A DNA stretch of 64,000 nt from Acidovorax sp. GBBC 1281 (GTDB taxonomy: Bacteria > Pseudomonadota > Gammaproteobacteria > Burkholderiales > Burkholderiaceae_C). The DNA lies in assembly GCF_028473645.1 (NCBI RefSeq), contig NZ_CP097269.1, forward strand, positions 5,631,568 through 5,695,567, read 5' to 3'. A program made the position numbers and the translations under genes. Below the pieces are notes generated by a model that saw nothing but the letters and a program-made list of their open reading frames with translations, searched no databases and was not told the DNA's origin. Positions 8,030-15,582 of this stretch are shown piece after piece; positions within the stretch are counted from its first letter, which is position 1, and each line of letters starts with the position of its first letter.

Positions 8030-9123
8030 TAGTGTCCTGTCCCGTTAATTCGCCCGCATAGTCTGGCGAGTTTTTCGAGGATGGAGTCTGCTGTAGCTGT
8101 CCAAGTAAACGGCTGGCAGGACTGGTTGTAATTCGCGATGAATGTGTCGATCTTGTTGATCAGATCCTTCACGCTGGTGAACGAGCCACGGCGGATTGCC
8201 CGCGTGGTGATGATCGAGAAGAAGCGCTCGACCTGATTGAGCCAGCTTGAATAGGTCGGAACGAAGTGCATGTGCCAGCGAGGCCGCTCGGCCAACCAAG
8301 CGCGCACCTTTGGATGCTTGTGGCTGGCGTAGTTATCAGCTATGCAGTGCACATCCAGTTCGTCGGGCACTGCCTTGTCGATGGCGCGCAGGAAGGCAAG
8401 GAACTCTTGATGACGATGCCGGGGCCGGCACTGCGCGATCACTTGGCCATTCATCACGTTCAGGGCCGCGAACAAGGTGGTGGTGCCGTGGCGCACGTAG
8501 TCGTGCGTGACACCTTCGACATAGCCAAACCCCATTGGCAGCATCGGCTGCGTACGCTCCAAAGCTTGGCATTGGCTCTTCTCGTCCACGCACAGCACCA
8601 GCGCGTTGTCAGGTGGGTTCAGGTACAGCCCCACAACGTCGCGCAGCTTCTCGATGAACAGCGGATCGGTCGACAGCTTGAAGCTGTCGGCCCGGTGCGG
8701 CTTGAGGTTGAAGGTCTGCAGATAGCGCGCCACCGTGCTCTTGCTGATGCCCGTATCGGCGGCCAGCGTGCGGGTGCTCCAGTGGGTACCCCCATCAGCA
8801 GGCTTGGTGTGCAACGTCTTGGTAATCAACTCAGCAACACGCTCGTCATCTACCGTGCGGGGGCGACCCGGGCGCAACTCGTCGTAAAGCCCTGCAATGC
8901 GATGGCGCGCATAGCGCCCGCGCCACTTGGTGACAGTGCTACGACTGATCCCCAGAGCCTGCGCAACCGCGGTGCTGGCTTTATCTGTGCCTTCGCAAGT
9001 CAGCACGATGCGCGCCCTGAGCGACAACGCCGCTGGCAGCGAACGTGATCGCGCCATGGACGTCAGTTCCGCGCGCTCCACTTCACTAAGCGCAATTTCT
9101 GTTCGGGTCGTTGCATTGGGCAT
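8029..9123 (-). CDS. IS630-family transposase (DDE)
   Basis: The protein has 364 aa. The N-terminal helix-turn-helix region (ALGISRSTVTKWRGRYARHR near residue 60 and STVARYLQTF near 130) is followed by the DDE core: Asp in LCVDEKSQCQ, Asp in IADNYASHKHP and Glu in YSSWLNQVERFF. The stop codon TAG lies at the very edge of the element: its TA is the duplicated target dinucleotide and only the adjoining base belongs to the flank. The start is the ATG at 9123. It looks complete. Confidence 0.93.
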   Translation of the reverse strand: MPNATTRTEIALSEVERAELTSMARSRSLPAALSLRARIVLTCEGTDKASTAVAQALGISRSTVTKWRGRYARHRIAGLYDELRPGRPRTVDDERVAELITKTLHTKPADGGTHWSTRTLAADTGISKSTVARYLQTFNLKPHRADSFKLSTDPLFIEKLRDVVGLYLNPPDNALVLCVDEKSQCQALERTQPMLPMGFGYVEGVTHDYVRHGTTTLFAALNVMNGQVIAQCRPRHRHQEFLAFLRAIDKAVPDELDVHCIADNYASHKHPKVRAWLAERPRWHMHFVPTYSSWLNQVERFFSIITTRAIRRGSFTSVKDLINKIDTFIANYNQSCQPFTWTATADSILEKLARLCGRINGTGH

Positions 9124-9190
9124 GGCGGCACCTCAAGGATGGCCCGAAACCATGCAGCTATCGTGCCTGCGAATTAACGGGACAGGACAC
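8032..9190 (-). mobile_element. IS630-family insertion sequence with TA target duplication
   Basis: The element is 1159 bp. Both ends read GTGTCCTGTCCCGTTAATTCGC when oriented inward (22-bp perfect inverted repeats), and TA flanks each end (8030-8031 and 9191-9192), as expected for IS630/Tc1-type elements. The left flank is the truncated IS5 copy, but the right flank (9193 onward) is unrelated coding sequence, so the site has been rearranged after or during insertion. Confidence 0.92.
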
Positions 9191-9192
9191 TA

Positions 9193-9507
9193 GCCCATGA
9201 AGCCCGCGAGGAAACTTGGACTGAGCGCGCGCCGTCCGGCAGCGATGCCCATCGCATGGAAGCAATCCAGCCGATGGACCAGGATAAGGTCAATAAACAA
9301 TTACGCAAGATGCGGCTGCCGACTATCGGGCCGGAGTTGACTGCACACGCGCTCGCAGACACAACACTCAACAATCGCCTCTTCGATGTCCGGGTCGGCA
9401 CGGACCCCAGCACCACTTATCAGAATGAAAGCAATGGCAGTGCCTGGACATTCGACGACATCACTGAAGACCTGCTCGCGCACCAGGCGCAGGGCCGTCG
9501 CAGGTAA
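9193..9507 (+). pseudogene. Orphan C-terminal gene fragment of unknown family
   Basis: An open frame enters directly from the IS630 edge (AHEAREETWTERAPSG) and continues for 104 codons through MDQDKVNKQLRKMRLPTIGP, HALADTTLNNRLFDVRVG and WTFDDITEDLLAHQ to a TAA at 9505-9507. The composition (Asp, Thr, Asn, normal helix-like spacing) looks like real protein. The 5' part was lost at the IS boundary. I do not recognise the family. Its position next to effector/immunity debris makes a lost toxin or effector C-terminus possible, but nothing in the residues proves it. Confidence 0.4.
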
Positions 9508-9512
9508 GACCG

Positions 9513-9661
9513 GCTAACACGACGGGTCCACGAAGCGAGAACAGATGATGGCTGCGGCCAATGTGAGCACGGCTTGATGAATTTCGAGCCGCCTCTCGAA
9601 TCGGATCCGCAGCTTTCCAAATCCAGCAACCCAAGCGTACTCGCTCACGGCGCAAGCGCTT
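9513..9661 (-). pseudogene. Remnant of an IS5-family transposase C-terminus
   Basis: The minus-strand frame reads SEYAWVAGFGKLRIRFERRL followed by EIHQAVLTLAAAIICSRFVD and a stop. Transposases of the IS5/IS1031 type end with this E-x-x-F-x-x-x-x-x-LRIRxERRxxIH...L pattern. Only about 45 codons remain, so this is the scar of an old insertion. It truncates the third lipoprotein copy whose start codon sits at 9664. Confidence 0.6.
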
Positions 9662-9663
9662 CA

Positions 9664-10062
9664 TCAAGGCTTGGCGGGACACCCACTGGCAAGCGGTGGG
9701 TCGCCACATTCCGAGGGGATGCCCTCAAACACCACTTCATTGCCTACGTACACCTTGTTGGTAGCGACTGGTGGATCAAGGTGCCAGTCGAACTGCCCTC
9801 CACCTTGAAGGTCCACGACTTCACTTTCTCGCAACAGCGTTTTGGGCGAAACGCGATATAGCCGGACGACGAAAGGCATCCTGAAATCGCGGTGGACGAT
9901 GCGCTGCAGGATCGATGCCTGATGGAACTCAAGGCGATAGATTTCATGAGGACTGTTGTAGCTGTACAGGAACGTAGGGGAAGTGGCGCGCCACCCCAAA
10001 ACAACACAACCACCCAGCATCAGGCACCACACGACACACGGGATTTTTTTCAAAGGGCGCAT
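9664..10062 (-). CDS. Small lipoprotein, putative immunity protein (intact member of a tandem set)
   Basis: The protein has 132 aa: MRPLKKIPCVVWCLMLGGCV carries a lipobox (LGGC, lipidated Cys19), then YNSPHEIYRLEFHQ, RMPFVVRLYR, RESEVVDL, W-x-L-D and a C-terminal VFEGIPSEC...GCPAKP. Its ATG overlaps the TGA of an upstream truncated paralog (TGATG at 10060-10064), and its own TGA overlaps the ATG of a third, almost completely lost copy (9662-9666). Tandem, translationally coupled lipoprotein paralogs are typical of immunity genes that protect against lipase or cell-envelope effectors. The family is not one I can name. The immunity role is inferred from the duplication and neighbourhood. Confidence 0.6.
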   Translation of the reverse strand: MRPLKKIPCVVWCLMLGGCVVLGWRATSPTFLYSYNSPHEIYRLEFHQASILQRIVHRDFRMPFVVRLYRVSPKTLLRESEVVDLQGGGQFDWHLDPPVATNKVYVGNEVVFEGIPSECGDPPLASGCPAKP

Positions 10063-10231
10063 CAAGGCTTGGGACAACTGACCAACGGTGACGCAGGTGT
10101 GCATTCCGCTGGGATTTTTTCAAACAAGACATCCCTGCCGACGCGCACTTCATTCCGGTCCACCGAAGAATTCAGGTACCACGTGATTTCGCCGTTCAGC
10201 CAGAGATCGACGACTTCGCTTTCACCCTGCA
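10062..10231 (-). pseudogene. Truncated paralog of the lipoprotein at 9664-10062
   Basis: The frame reads ESEVVDLWLNGEITWYLNSS, then VRVGRDVLFEKIPAEC and SCPKP before the TGA at 10062-10064. It aligns with the same block of the intact copy (ESEVVDL, W-x-L, VYVGNEVVFEGIPSEC, CPAKP). Everything upstream was removed where the IS at 10232 begins, including signal peptide and lipobox. Confidence 0.7.
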
Positions 10232-11510
10232 GGGAGCCTCTCACAACCCCATGTTTGACGAATCCGAATAGGGAGGAGTGGGCGCCAGTAGCCGTTTGAG
10301 CGTGATGAGGCCCAGCAACGGTCTGCGCCTGGGTGCATGAGGGGCCTTGCAGGCCCGGTGGCTCAGGCTTTCACCGTTTGCAGGCGCACTTGTGCCTTGC
10401 CAGTGGCGGGCTTGAAGAAAGCATCCACGCCCCGATGCAGGAACCAGGCCAGTCGCTTCATGTTGTAGCAGGCGGCCATCATCGTCATCCCCACCGTGGC
10501 GCGCGCCTGTCCGATGGTGCGCACGAACTTGCCCCCAGGTGGCGGATACCGGCGAACACGTGCTCCACCTTGGCTCGTTTCTTTGCGATGCGCTGGTTGC
10601 GCCCCTTCTGGCATTCGCTCTGTGGTCGGCCCGCCTGCGCACGGCGCTGCATCGCATCCACGAATCCCAGCACTTTCAGCATCTGGCACCTTTGGCGGCT
10701 CGGGTAGGCTTTGTCCGCATGCACTGCCCGCCCGGTGTTGTGCATGTCCAGCACCTCATCGAAGTGGTGCCCGTCGTGCTCGCTGGCCGTGCCCGTGGCG
10801 AGGCGGCGGATGAAGCCGTGCTTGAGGTCCACGCTCACGCTGAGCTTGTAGCCGAAGTGGCTTTTGCCGTGCTTCTTCGTGTGCGTGGCCTCCACATCCT
10901 TTTGCCTGCGTCGCGCTTGGCTCCAGTCCGGCTGCCCGCCTTGTGCCAGCGTTCGCCGCTCCTGCTGGCCGATGTGCTGTCGGGGCGCGGGCACCAGCGT
11001 GGCATCAATGGCCTGCCCGCCCCGGGCGATGTAGCCGTGGCGCTGCAGTTGGGCATCCACCCCCTGGAACAAGGCCGTTGCCCCGCCCACGCCAAGGCGC
11101 TCGCCAAAGCGCCAGATCGTGTTGCGGTCCGGCACGTTCATCGCATCCTGCAACAGGCAAAACCGCTGGTAGCTCCCCGGTCCAGCAACTGATACTCCAT
11201 CTGCTCATCGGACAGGTTGTACAGCCGCTTCAACACCAGGATGCGCACCATCACCTCGGTGGGGTAGGCGGGCCGACCGCCCCGGCGGCCACCCCGCGTT
11301 CGATCAAGGCATCCACCAGCCGGGCCAGTTCTGCGAAGTCGATGTGCCGCGCGATCACCTGCAGCGGATCGCCCACCTCATCTCTCTTGTGTTGGCGCGA
11401 GGCCTCAGCGAACAGGTCGAACTTCAGGGCGCTACGGGGAGTGATCATGGCAAAGGATGGAGCACGCATTCTCGATCAACAAGGGACCGGATGGGTTTTG
11501 AGAGGTTCCC
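10232..11510 (-). mobile_element. IS5-family element with frameshifted transposase
   Basis: The ends match as inverted repeats: GGGAGCCTCTCACAACCCC on the left (10232-10250) and, reverse-complemented, GGGAACCTCTCAAAACCCA on the right (ending at 11510). That gives about 1.28 kb. The left flank is a truncated lipoprotein gene and the right flank is the middle of a branched-chain amino acid binding-protein gene. The two flanks do not belong together and no target duplication is seen. The element therefore marks a deletion or recombination junction between two formerly separate loci. Confidence 0.75.
10363..11469 (-). pseudogene. IS5-family transposase with three single-base frameshifts
   Basis: The N-terminus (MRAPSFAMITPRSALKFDLF, start at 11469), the middle (RILVLKRLYNLSDEQMEYQL, then RNTIWRFGERLG, QAIDATLVPAP, AVHADKAYPS, AKKRAKVEHVFAGIRHLG) and the C-terminus (GGKFVRTIGQARATVGMTMM to a stop at 10363) lie in three different frames. 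The breaks fall near 11290, 11185 and 10534. Each can be repaired by adding one G to a G-run on the coding strand. Asp and Glu catalytic positions are otherwise present. It is either a decaying gene or a stretch with homopolymer sequencing errors. Confidence 0.8.
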
Positions 11511-11781
11511 GTACATCTGCACCAAGCTGCTGATCGACGGCATCCTCAAGGCCGGCACGGTGGACCAGAAGGCGGTGATCGCCGCGCTGGAGGGTATGAA
11601 GTACGCGGGCCTCACGGGCGAGGAAGAGATCCGCAAGGGCGACCACCAGGTGCTCAAGAACTACTACCTGCTCAAGGGCAAGCCCAAGGCCAGGATGGCC
11701 AACAAGGACGACTACGTGGACGTGGTGAGTTCTGGCAAGTCGTTCCTGCCGCTGGACCAGACCGGCTGCAAGCTGGGCTGA
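11511..11781 (+). pseudogene. Branched-chain amino acid ABC transporter substrate-binding protein, C-terminal fragment
   Basis: The frame reads YICTKLLIDGILKAGTVDQK, AVIAALEGMKYAGLTGEEEI, DHQVLKNYYLLKGKP and KSFLPLDQTGCKLG to a TGA at 11779-11781. This is the last ~90 residues of a LivK/UrtA-type periplasmic binding protein (normal length near 400). The IS at 10232-11510 replaces all upstream sequence, including promoter and signal peptide. It sits upstream of the matching livHMGF genes, so it is the remains of that operon's own binding protein. Confidence 0.85.
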
Positions 11782-11810
11782 CCGCTCGCCCCGCCTTCCT
11801 GCGCCCCGCG

Positions 11811-12150
<340 letters not shown>

Positions 12151-12196
12151 TTCGCCCCCGCAGCCGCGGGGCCAAAGCCTTGACTGCCCCACCTCC

Positions 12197-13057
12197 ATGA
12201 GCATCTACCTGCTACAGGTCATCAACGGGATCGGCATCGGCATGCTGTATTTCCTGCTGGCCGTCGGCCTGTCCATCGTGTTCGGCCTGCTGCGCTTCGT
12301 GAACTTCGCGCATGGCGCCTTCTACCTACTGGGCGCGTATTTCTGCTACCAGATGACGCGCTGGGGCCTGAGCTTCTGGCTCGCGTTGGCCGTGGTGCCG
12401 CTCGTGGTGGGAGCGCTCGGCTGGATGACCGAAAAGCTCGTGCTGCGCCACGTGTACGCCAAGCCGCACGAGTTCCACATCCTGGTCACCGTGGGCCTGG
12501 CGCTGGCGATCCAGGAGCTGGTCATCCTGCAGTGGGGGCCGCTGGGCGACAGCGTGGCGGTGCCCGACCTGCTGCAGGGCGTGGTGATGTGGGGCAGCTT
12601 CGTGTATCCCAAGTACCGCCTGTTCGTGATCGGCTTCACCGCCGTGCTGGCCGTGGGCCTGTGGTACGTGCTGGAAGGCACGCGCCTGGGCAGCGCGGTG
12701 CGCGCGGGCAGCGAATCGACCGAGATGGTGTCGCTGCTGGGCATCAACGTGTTCCGCATCTTCAGCCTGGTGTTCGCGCTGGGTGCGGCCACCGCTGCCA
12801 TCGCGGGCGTGCTGGCCGCGCCGATCCGCGGCGCCGAGCCCTTCATGGGCATCGAAGCGCTGGGCGTGGCCTTCGTGGTCGTGGTGGTGGGCGGCATGGG
12901 CAGCTTCGGCGGGGCGCTGGTCGGCGGCCTGCTGATCGGCATCGTGCAGAGCGTGATGAGCACGGTGTGGCCCGAGGGCGCGCGCCTGATGATCTACATC
13001 GCCATGGCCGCCGTGCTGCTGCTGCGCCCGCATGGCCTGCTGGGCCGCAAAGGATGA
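12197..13057 (+). CDS. livH: Branched-chain amino acid-type ABC transporter permease LivH
   Basis: The protein has 286 aa. Eight or so membrane helices include the family motifs LRFVNFAHGAFYLLGAY near residues 34-50, GLALAIQELV near 96, and GVLAAPIRGAEPFMGIEALG followed by VVVGGMGSFGGALVGG near 200-240. It forms the permease heterodimer with LivM in the inner membrane. Its TGA overlaps the livM ATG (ATGA), so the genes are translationally coupled. Promoter signals must lie in or upstream of the hexamer satellite, or come from read-through of the IS-truncated gene. The substrate could be an amide or carbamoyl compound rather than leucine, given the hydrolases downstream. Confidence 0.92.
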   Translation: MSIYLLQVINGIGIGMLYFLLAVGLSIVFGLLRFVNFAHGAFYLLGAYFCYQMTRWGLSFWLALAVVPLVVGALGWMTEKLVLRHVYAKPHEFHILVTVGLALAIQELVILQWGPLGDSVAVPDLLQGVVMWGSFVYPKYRLFVIGFTAVLAVGLWYVLEGTRLGSAVRAGSESTEMVSLLGINVFRIFSLVFALGAATAAIAGVLAAPIRGAEPFMGIEALGVAFVVVVVGGMGSFGGALVGGLLIGIVQSVMSTVWPEGARLMIYIAMAAVLLLRPHGLLGRKG

Positions 13058-14061
13058 ACACCGCCATGACGATCTTGAGCAAACACTTCCACCTGCTGCT
13101 AGCCCTGGCCTTCGTGCTGGCGATGCCGCTCACCATGCAGTCGGGCTCGCTCGCCAGCGAGGTGCTGATCTACGGCCTGGCGGCCATGGGCTGCAACCTG
13201 CTGCTGGGCCACACGGGGCTGCTGTCCTTCGGACAGGGCATTTTCTTCGGGCTGGGCAGCTATACCATCGCCCTCACGCTCACGCGGTGGCCGCTGCCCA
13301 TGCCGCTCGCGCTGGCGCTCGCCGTGGCGGCGGGCGCGCTGGGCGCGGCCCTGGTGGGCTGGGTGGCCATCCGCCAGCGCGGCACCTACTTCGTGATGCT
13401 GACGCTCGCGTTCGCGCAGATGTTCTATTTCCTGGCCTATTCCCTCCCCAGCCTCACGGGCGGGGACAACGGCCTGATGGACATTCCGCGCCCCTCGCTG
13501 GCCGTGGGCGGGTTCACGCTGTGGCCGCTGCAGTCGCCCTGGCAGTACTACGGCTTCGTGGCGGTGGTGTTCCTGGTGGCCTTCTGGCTGCTGCAGAAGG
13601 TGTCGGCGTCGATCTTCGGGCGCACCTTGCTGGCCGTGCGCGACAACGAGGAGCGCGCGGGCGCCATCGGCTACAACCTGCGGCTGCTCAAGCTGCAGGC
13701 GTTCGTGATCTCGGGCGCGGTGACCGGCCTGGCCGGCGCGCTGCACGCCATGATGACCGGCATCGCCCCGCTGGCGAGTGCCGAGTACCACACGAGCGAG
13801 ATGATCCTGGTGATGACGGTGATCGGCGGCACCGGCAACCTGCTGGCCTCGCTGCTGGGATCGGCCTTCTACCTCATCGTGGGCGACTGGCTCTCCACCT
13901 TGTGGCCGCGCTGGCTGCTGCTGCTGGGCGTGGTGCTGATGGCGGTGAGCCTGGGCATGCAGCGCGGCCTGTGGGGCCTGCTGGAATCCGCATGGGGGCG
14001 CCTGCGCGGCCTCCAGGGCGGCGCGAACGTCACCGCCGCCGGCACGGGAGACAAAGCATGA
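13054..14061 (+). CDS. livM: Branched-chain amino acid-type ABC transporter permease LivM
   Basis: The protein has 335 aa. The ATG at 13054 overlaps the livH stop. The conserved core is GLAAMGCNLLLGHTGLLSFG near residue 37, IRQRGTYFVMLTLAFAQMFY near 105, GRTLLAVRDNEERAGAIGYN near 190, then SGAVTGLAGALHA and VIGGTGNLLASLLG. About nine membrane helices are predicted. The EAA-type loop (LAVRDNEERA) contacts the ATPases. The C-terminus has a short Gly/Ala-rich tail. Its stop overlaps the livG start. Confidence 0.92.
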   Translation: MNTAMTILSKHFHLLLALAFVLAMPLTMQSGSLASEVLIYGLAAMGCNLLLGHTGLLSFGQGIFFGLGSYTIALTLTRWPLPMPLALALAVAAGALGAALVGWVAIRQRGTYFVMLTLAFAQMFYFLAYSLPSLTGGDNGLMDIPRPSLAVGGFTLWPLQSPWQYYGFVAVVFLVAFWLLQKVSASIFGRTLLAVRDNEERAGAIGYNLRLLKLQAFVISGAVTGLAGALHAMMTGIAPLASAEYHTSEMILVMTVIGGTGNLLASLLGSAFYLIVGDWLSTLWPRWLLLLGVVLMAVSLGMQRGLWGLLESAWGRLRGLQGGANVTAAGTGDKA

Positions 14062-14831
14062 CCGCCGCACCCATCCTGCTGGAAGCCATCGGCGTGGAAA
14101 AGCGCTACGACAAGTTCGCCGCGCTCTCGGGCGTGGACTTGAAGGTGCGCGCGAACACCGTGCATTCGGTGATCGGCCCCAACGGCGCGGGCAAGACCAC
14201 GCTGTTTCACATGCTCACCGGCACCAAGGGCGTGAGCGGCGGGCGCATCGTGTTCGACGGCCACGACGTGACGCGCGAGCCCGACCACCGGCGCGTGCAG
14301 CGCGGCATGGCCCGCTCGTTCCAGGTCACCAGCCTGTTCCTCACCCTGCCCGTGCGCGAGAACCTGCGCCTGGCCGCGCAGGGCACCGCGCCCGCCCAGG
14401 CCCTGAACTGCTGGAGCGCGCCCGTGGGCCCTCGCTCCCGCGCCGACGTGGTGGCCAGCGTGCTGGCGCGCCTGGGCCTGGAGCGCCATGCGGACACGCC
14501 GGTCGGCAACCTCTCGCACGGGCAGCAGCGGCGGCTGGAGGTGGGCATGGCGCTGGCGGCGGGGCCGAAAGCCATCTTCCTGGACGAACCCACCTCGGGC
14601 ATGGGCATCGACGACCTGGACGAGATGAAGCGCCTGATCCAGGGCCTCAAGGACGAGCACACCGTGGTGCTCATCGAGCACAACATGAACATCGTGATGG
14701 ACATCTCCGACACCGTCACCGTGATGCAGCAGGGGCGCGTGCTGGCCGAGGGGCACCCGCACGCCATCCGCAGCGACGAGCGGGTGCGCAGCGCCTATCT
14801 GGGCAACATGATCACCGGGGGCAAGGCATGA
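14058..14831 (+). CDS. livG: ABC transporter ATP-binding protein LivG
   Basis: The protein has 257 aa. Walker A GPNGAGKTT lies near residue 40, a Q-loop RSFQVTSLF near 92, a signature written LSHGQQRRLEVG near 155, Walker B AIFLDEPTSGM near 174 and an H-loop LIEHNMN near 210. The signature has His where many families have Gly (LSHGQQ), which is normal for LivG-type proteins. It pairs with LivF as the motor. Start and stop overlap livM and livF by four bases each. Confidence 0.93.
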   Translation: MTAAPILLEAIGVEKRYDKFAALSGVDLKVRANTVHSVIGPNGAGKTTLFHMLTGTKGVSGGRIVFDGHDVTREPDHRRVQRGMARSFQVTSLFLTLPVRENLRLAAQGTAPAQALNCWSAPVGPRSRADVVASVLARLGLERHADTPVGNLSHGQQRRLEVGMALAAGPKAIFLDEPTSGMGIDDLDEMKRLIQGLKDEHTVVLIEHNMNIVMDISDTVTVMQQGRVLAEGHPHAIRSDERVRSAYLGNMITGGKA

Positions 14832-15532
14832 CGATCCTGCAGATCGAAGGGCTGCACGCCCACTACGGCAAGAGCCATGTGCTGCAGGGCGTGGACCTGC
14901 ACGTGAACGATGGCGAACTGGTCACGCTGCTCGGGCGCAACGGCGCGGGCAAGACCACCACGCTCAAGGCCATCTGCGGCGTGGTGCCGCCCAGCCAGGG
15001 GCGCGTGCGCTTCATGGGCGACGACGTGCAGGGCCTGCCCGCGCACCGCATCGCCCAGCGCGGCGTGTGCCTGGTGCCGGAGCACCGGGGCATCTTCCGG
15101 CTGCTCACGGTGGAAGAGAACCTGCTGCTGGGCCTGCGCAAGCAGTCGCCCTGGCAACTGGCCGACATCTACCGCATCTTTCCACGCCTCAAGGAGCGGC
15201 GCCGCAACGGCGGCGGGCAGCTGTCGGGCGGTGAGCAGCAGATGCTGGCCATCGGCCGCGCGCTGATGAACGCGCCGCGCCTGCTCATGCTCGACGAGCC
15301 CGTGGAGGGCCTGGCCCCTGTGATCGTCGAGGAGATCGTGGCCCAGCTCCAAGCCATCAAGGCCGCCGGCGTGGCCATCCTGCTGGTGGAGCAGAACCTG
15401 GAGGTCTGCACCCAGCTGGCCGACCGCCACTACATCATCGAGCAGGGGGCCATCGTGCACGAGGCCGGCAACGCCGCGTTCCTGGCCGACGAGGCCACCA
15501 AGGACCGCTACCTGGGCGTGGGCCTGGCCTGA
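14828..15532 (+). CDS. livF: ABC transporter ATP-binding protein LivF
   Basis: The protein has 234 aa. Walker A GRNGAGKTTT lies near residue 37, LVPEHRGIFRLLTVEENLL near 83, the signature QLSGGEQQML near 134, Walker B LLMLDEPVEGLAP near 155 and the switch VEQNLEV near 190. These are the standard features of LivF. It is the last transporter gene; the next gene starts 50 bases downstream and probably belongs to the same operon. Confidence 0.93.
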   Translation: MTILQIEGLHAHYGKSHVLQGVDLHVNDGELVTLLGRNGAGKTTTLKAICGVVPPSQGRVRFMGDDVQGLPAHRIAQRGVCLVPEHRGIFRLLTVEENLLLGLRKQSPWQLADIYRIFPRLKERRRNGGGQLSGGEQQMLAIGRALMNAPRLLMLDEPVEGLAPVIVEEIVAQLQAIKAAGVAILLVEQNLEVCTQLADRHYIIEQGAIVHEAGNAAFLADEATKDRYLGVGLA

Positions 15533-15582
15533 GCCCCCTTGTTCGAAACCGGCTTTCTGCTTTCTCTTTCAGGATCACCACC

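Noticed and set aside
9461..9709. 82-codon minus-strand frame starting MWRPTACQWV
   Set aside because: It is in a different frame from both the lipoprotein end and the transposase remnant, except for the few MKRLR codons discussed as a truncated third lipoprotein start.
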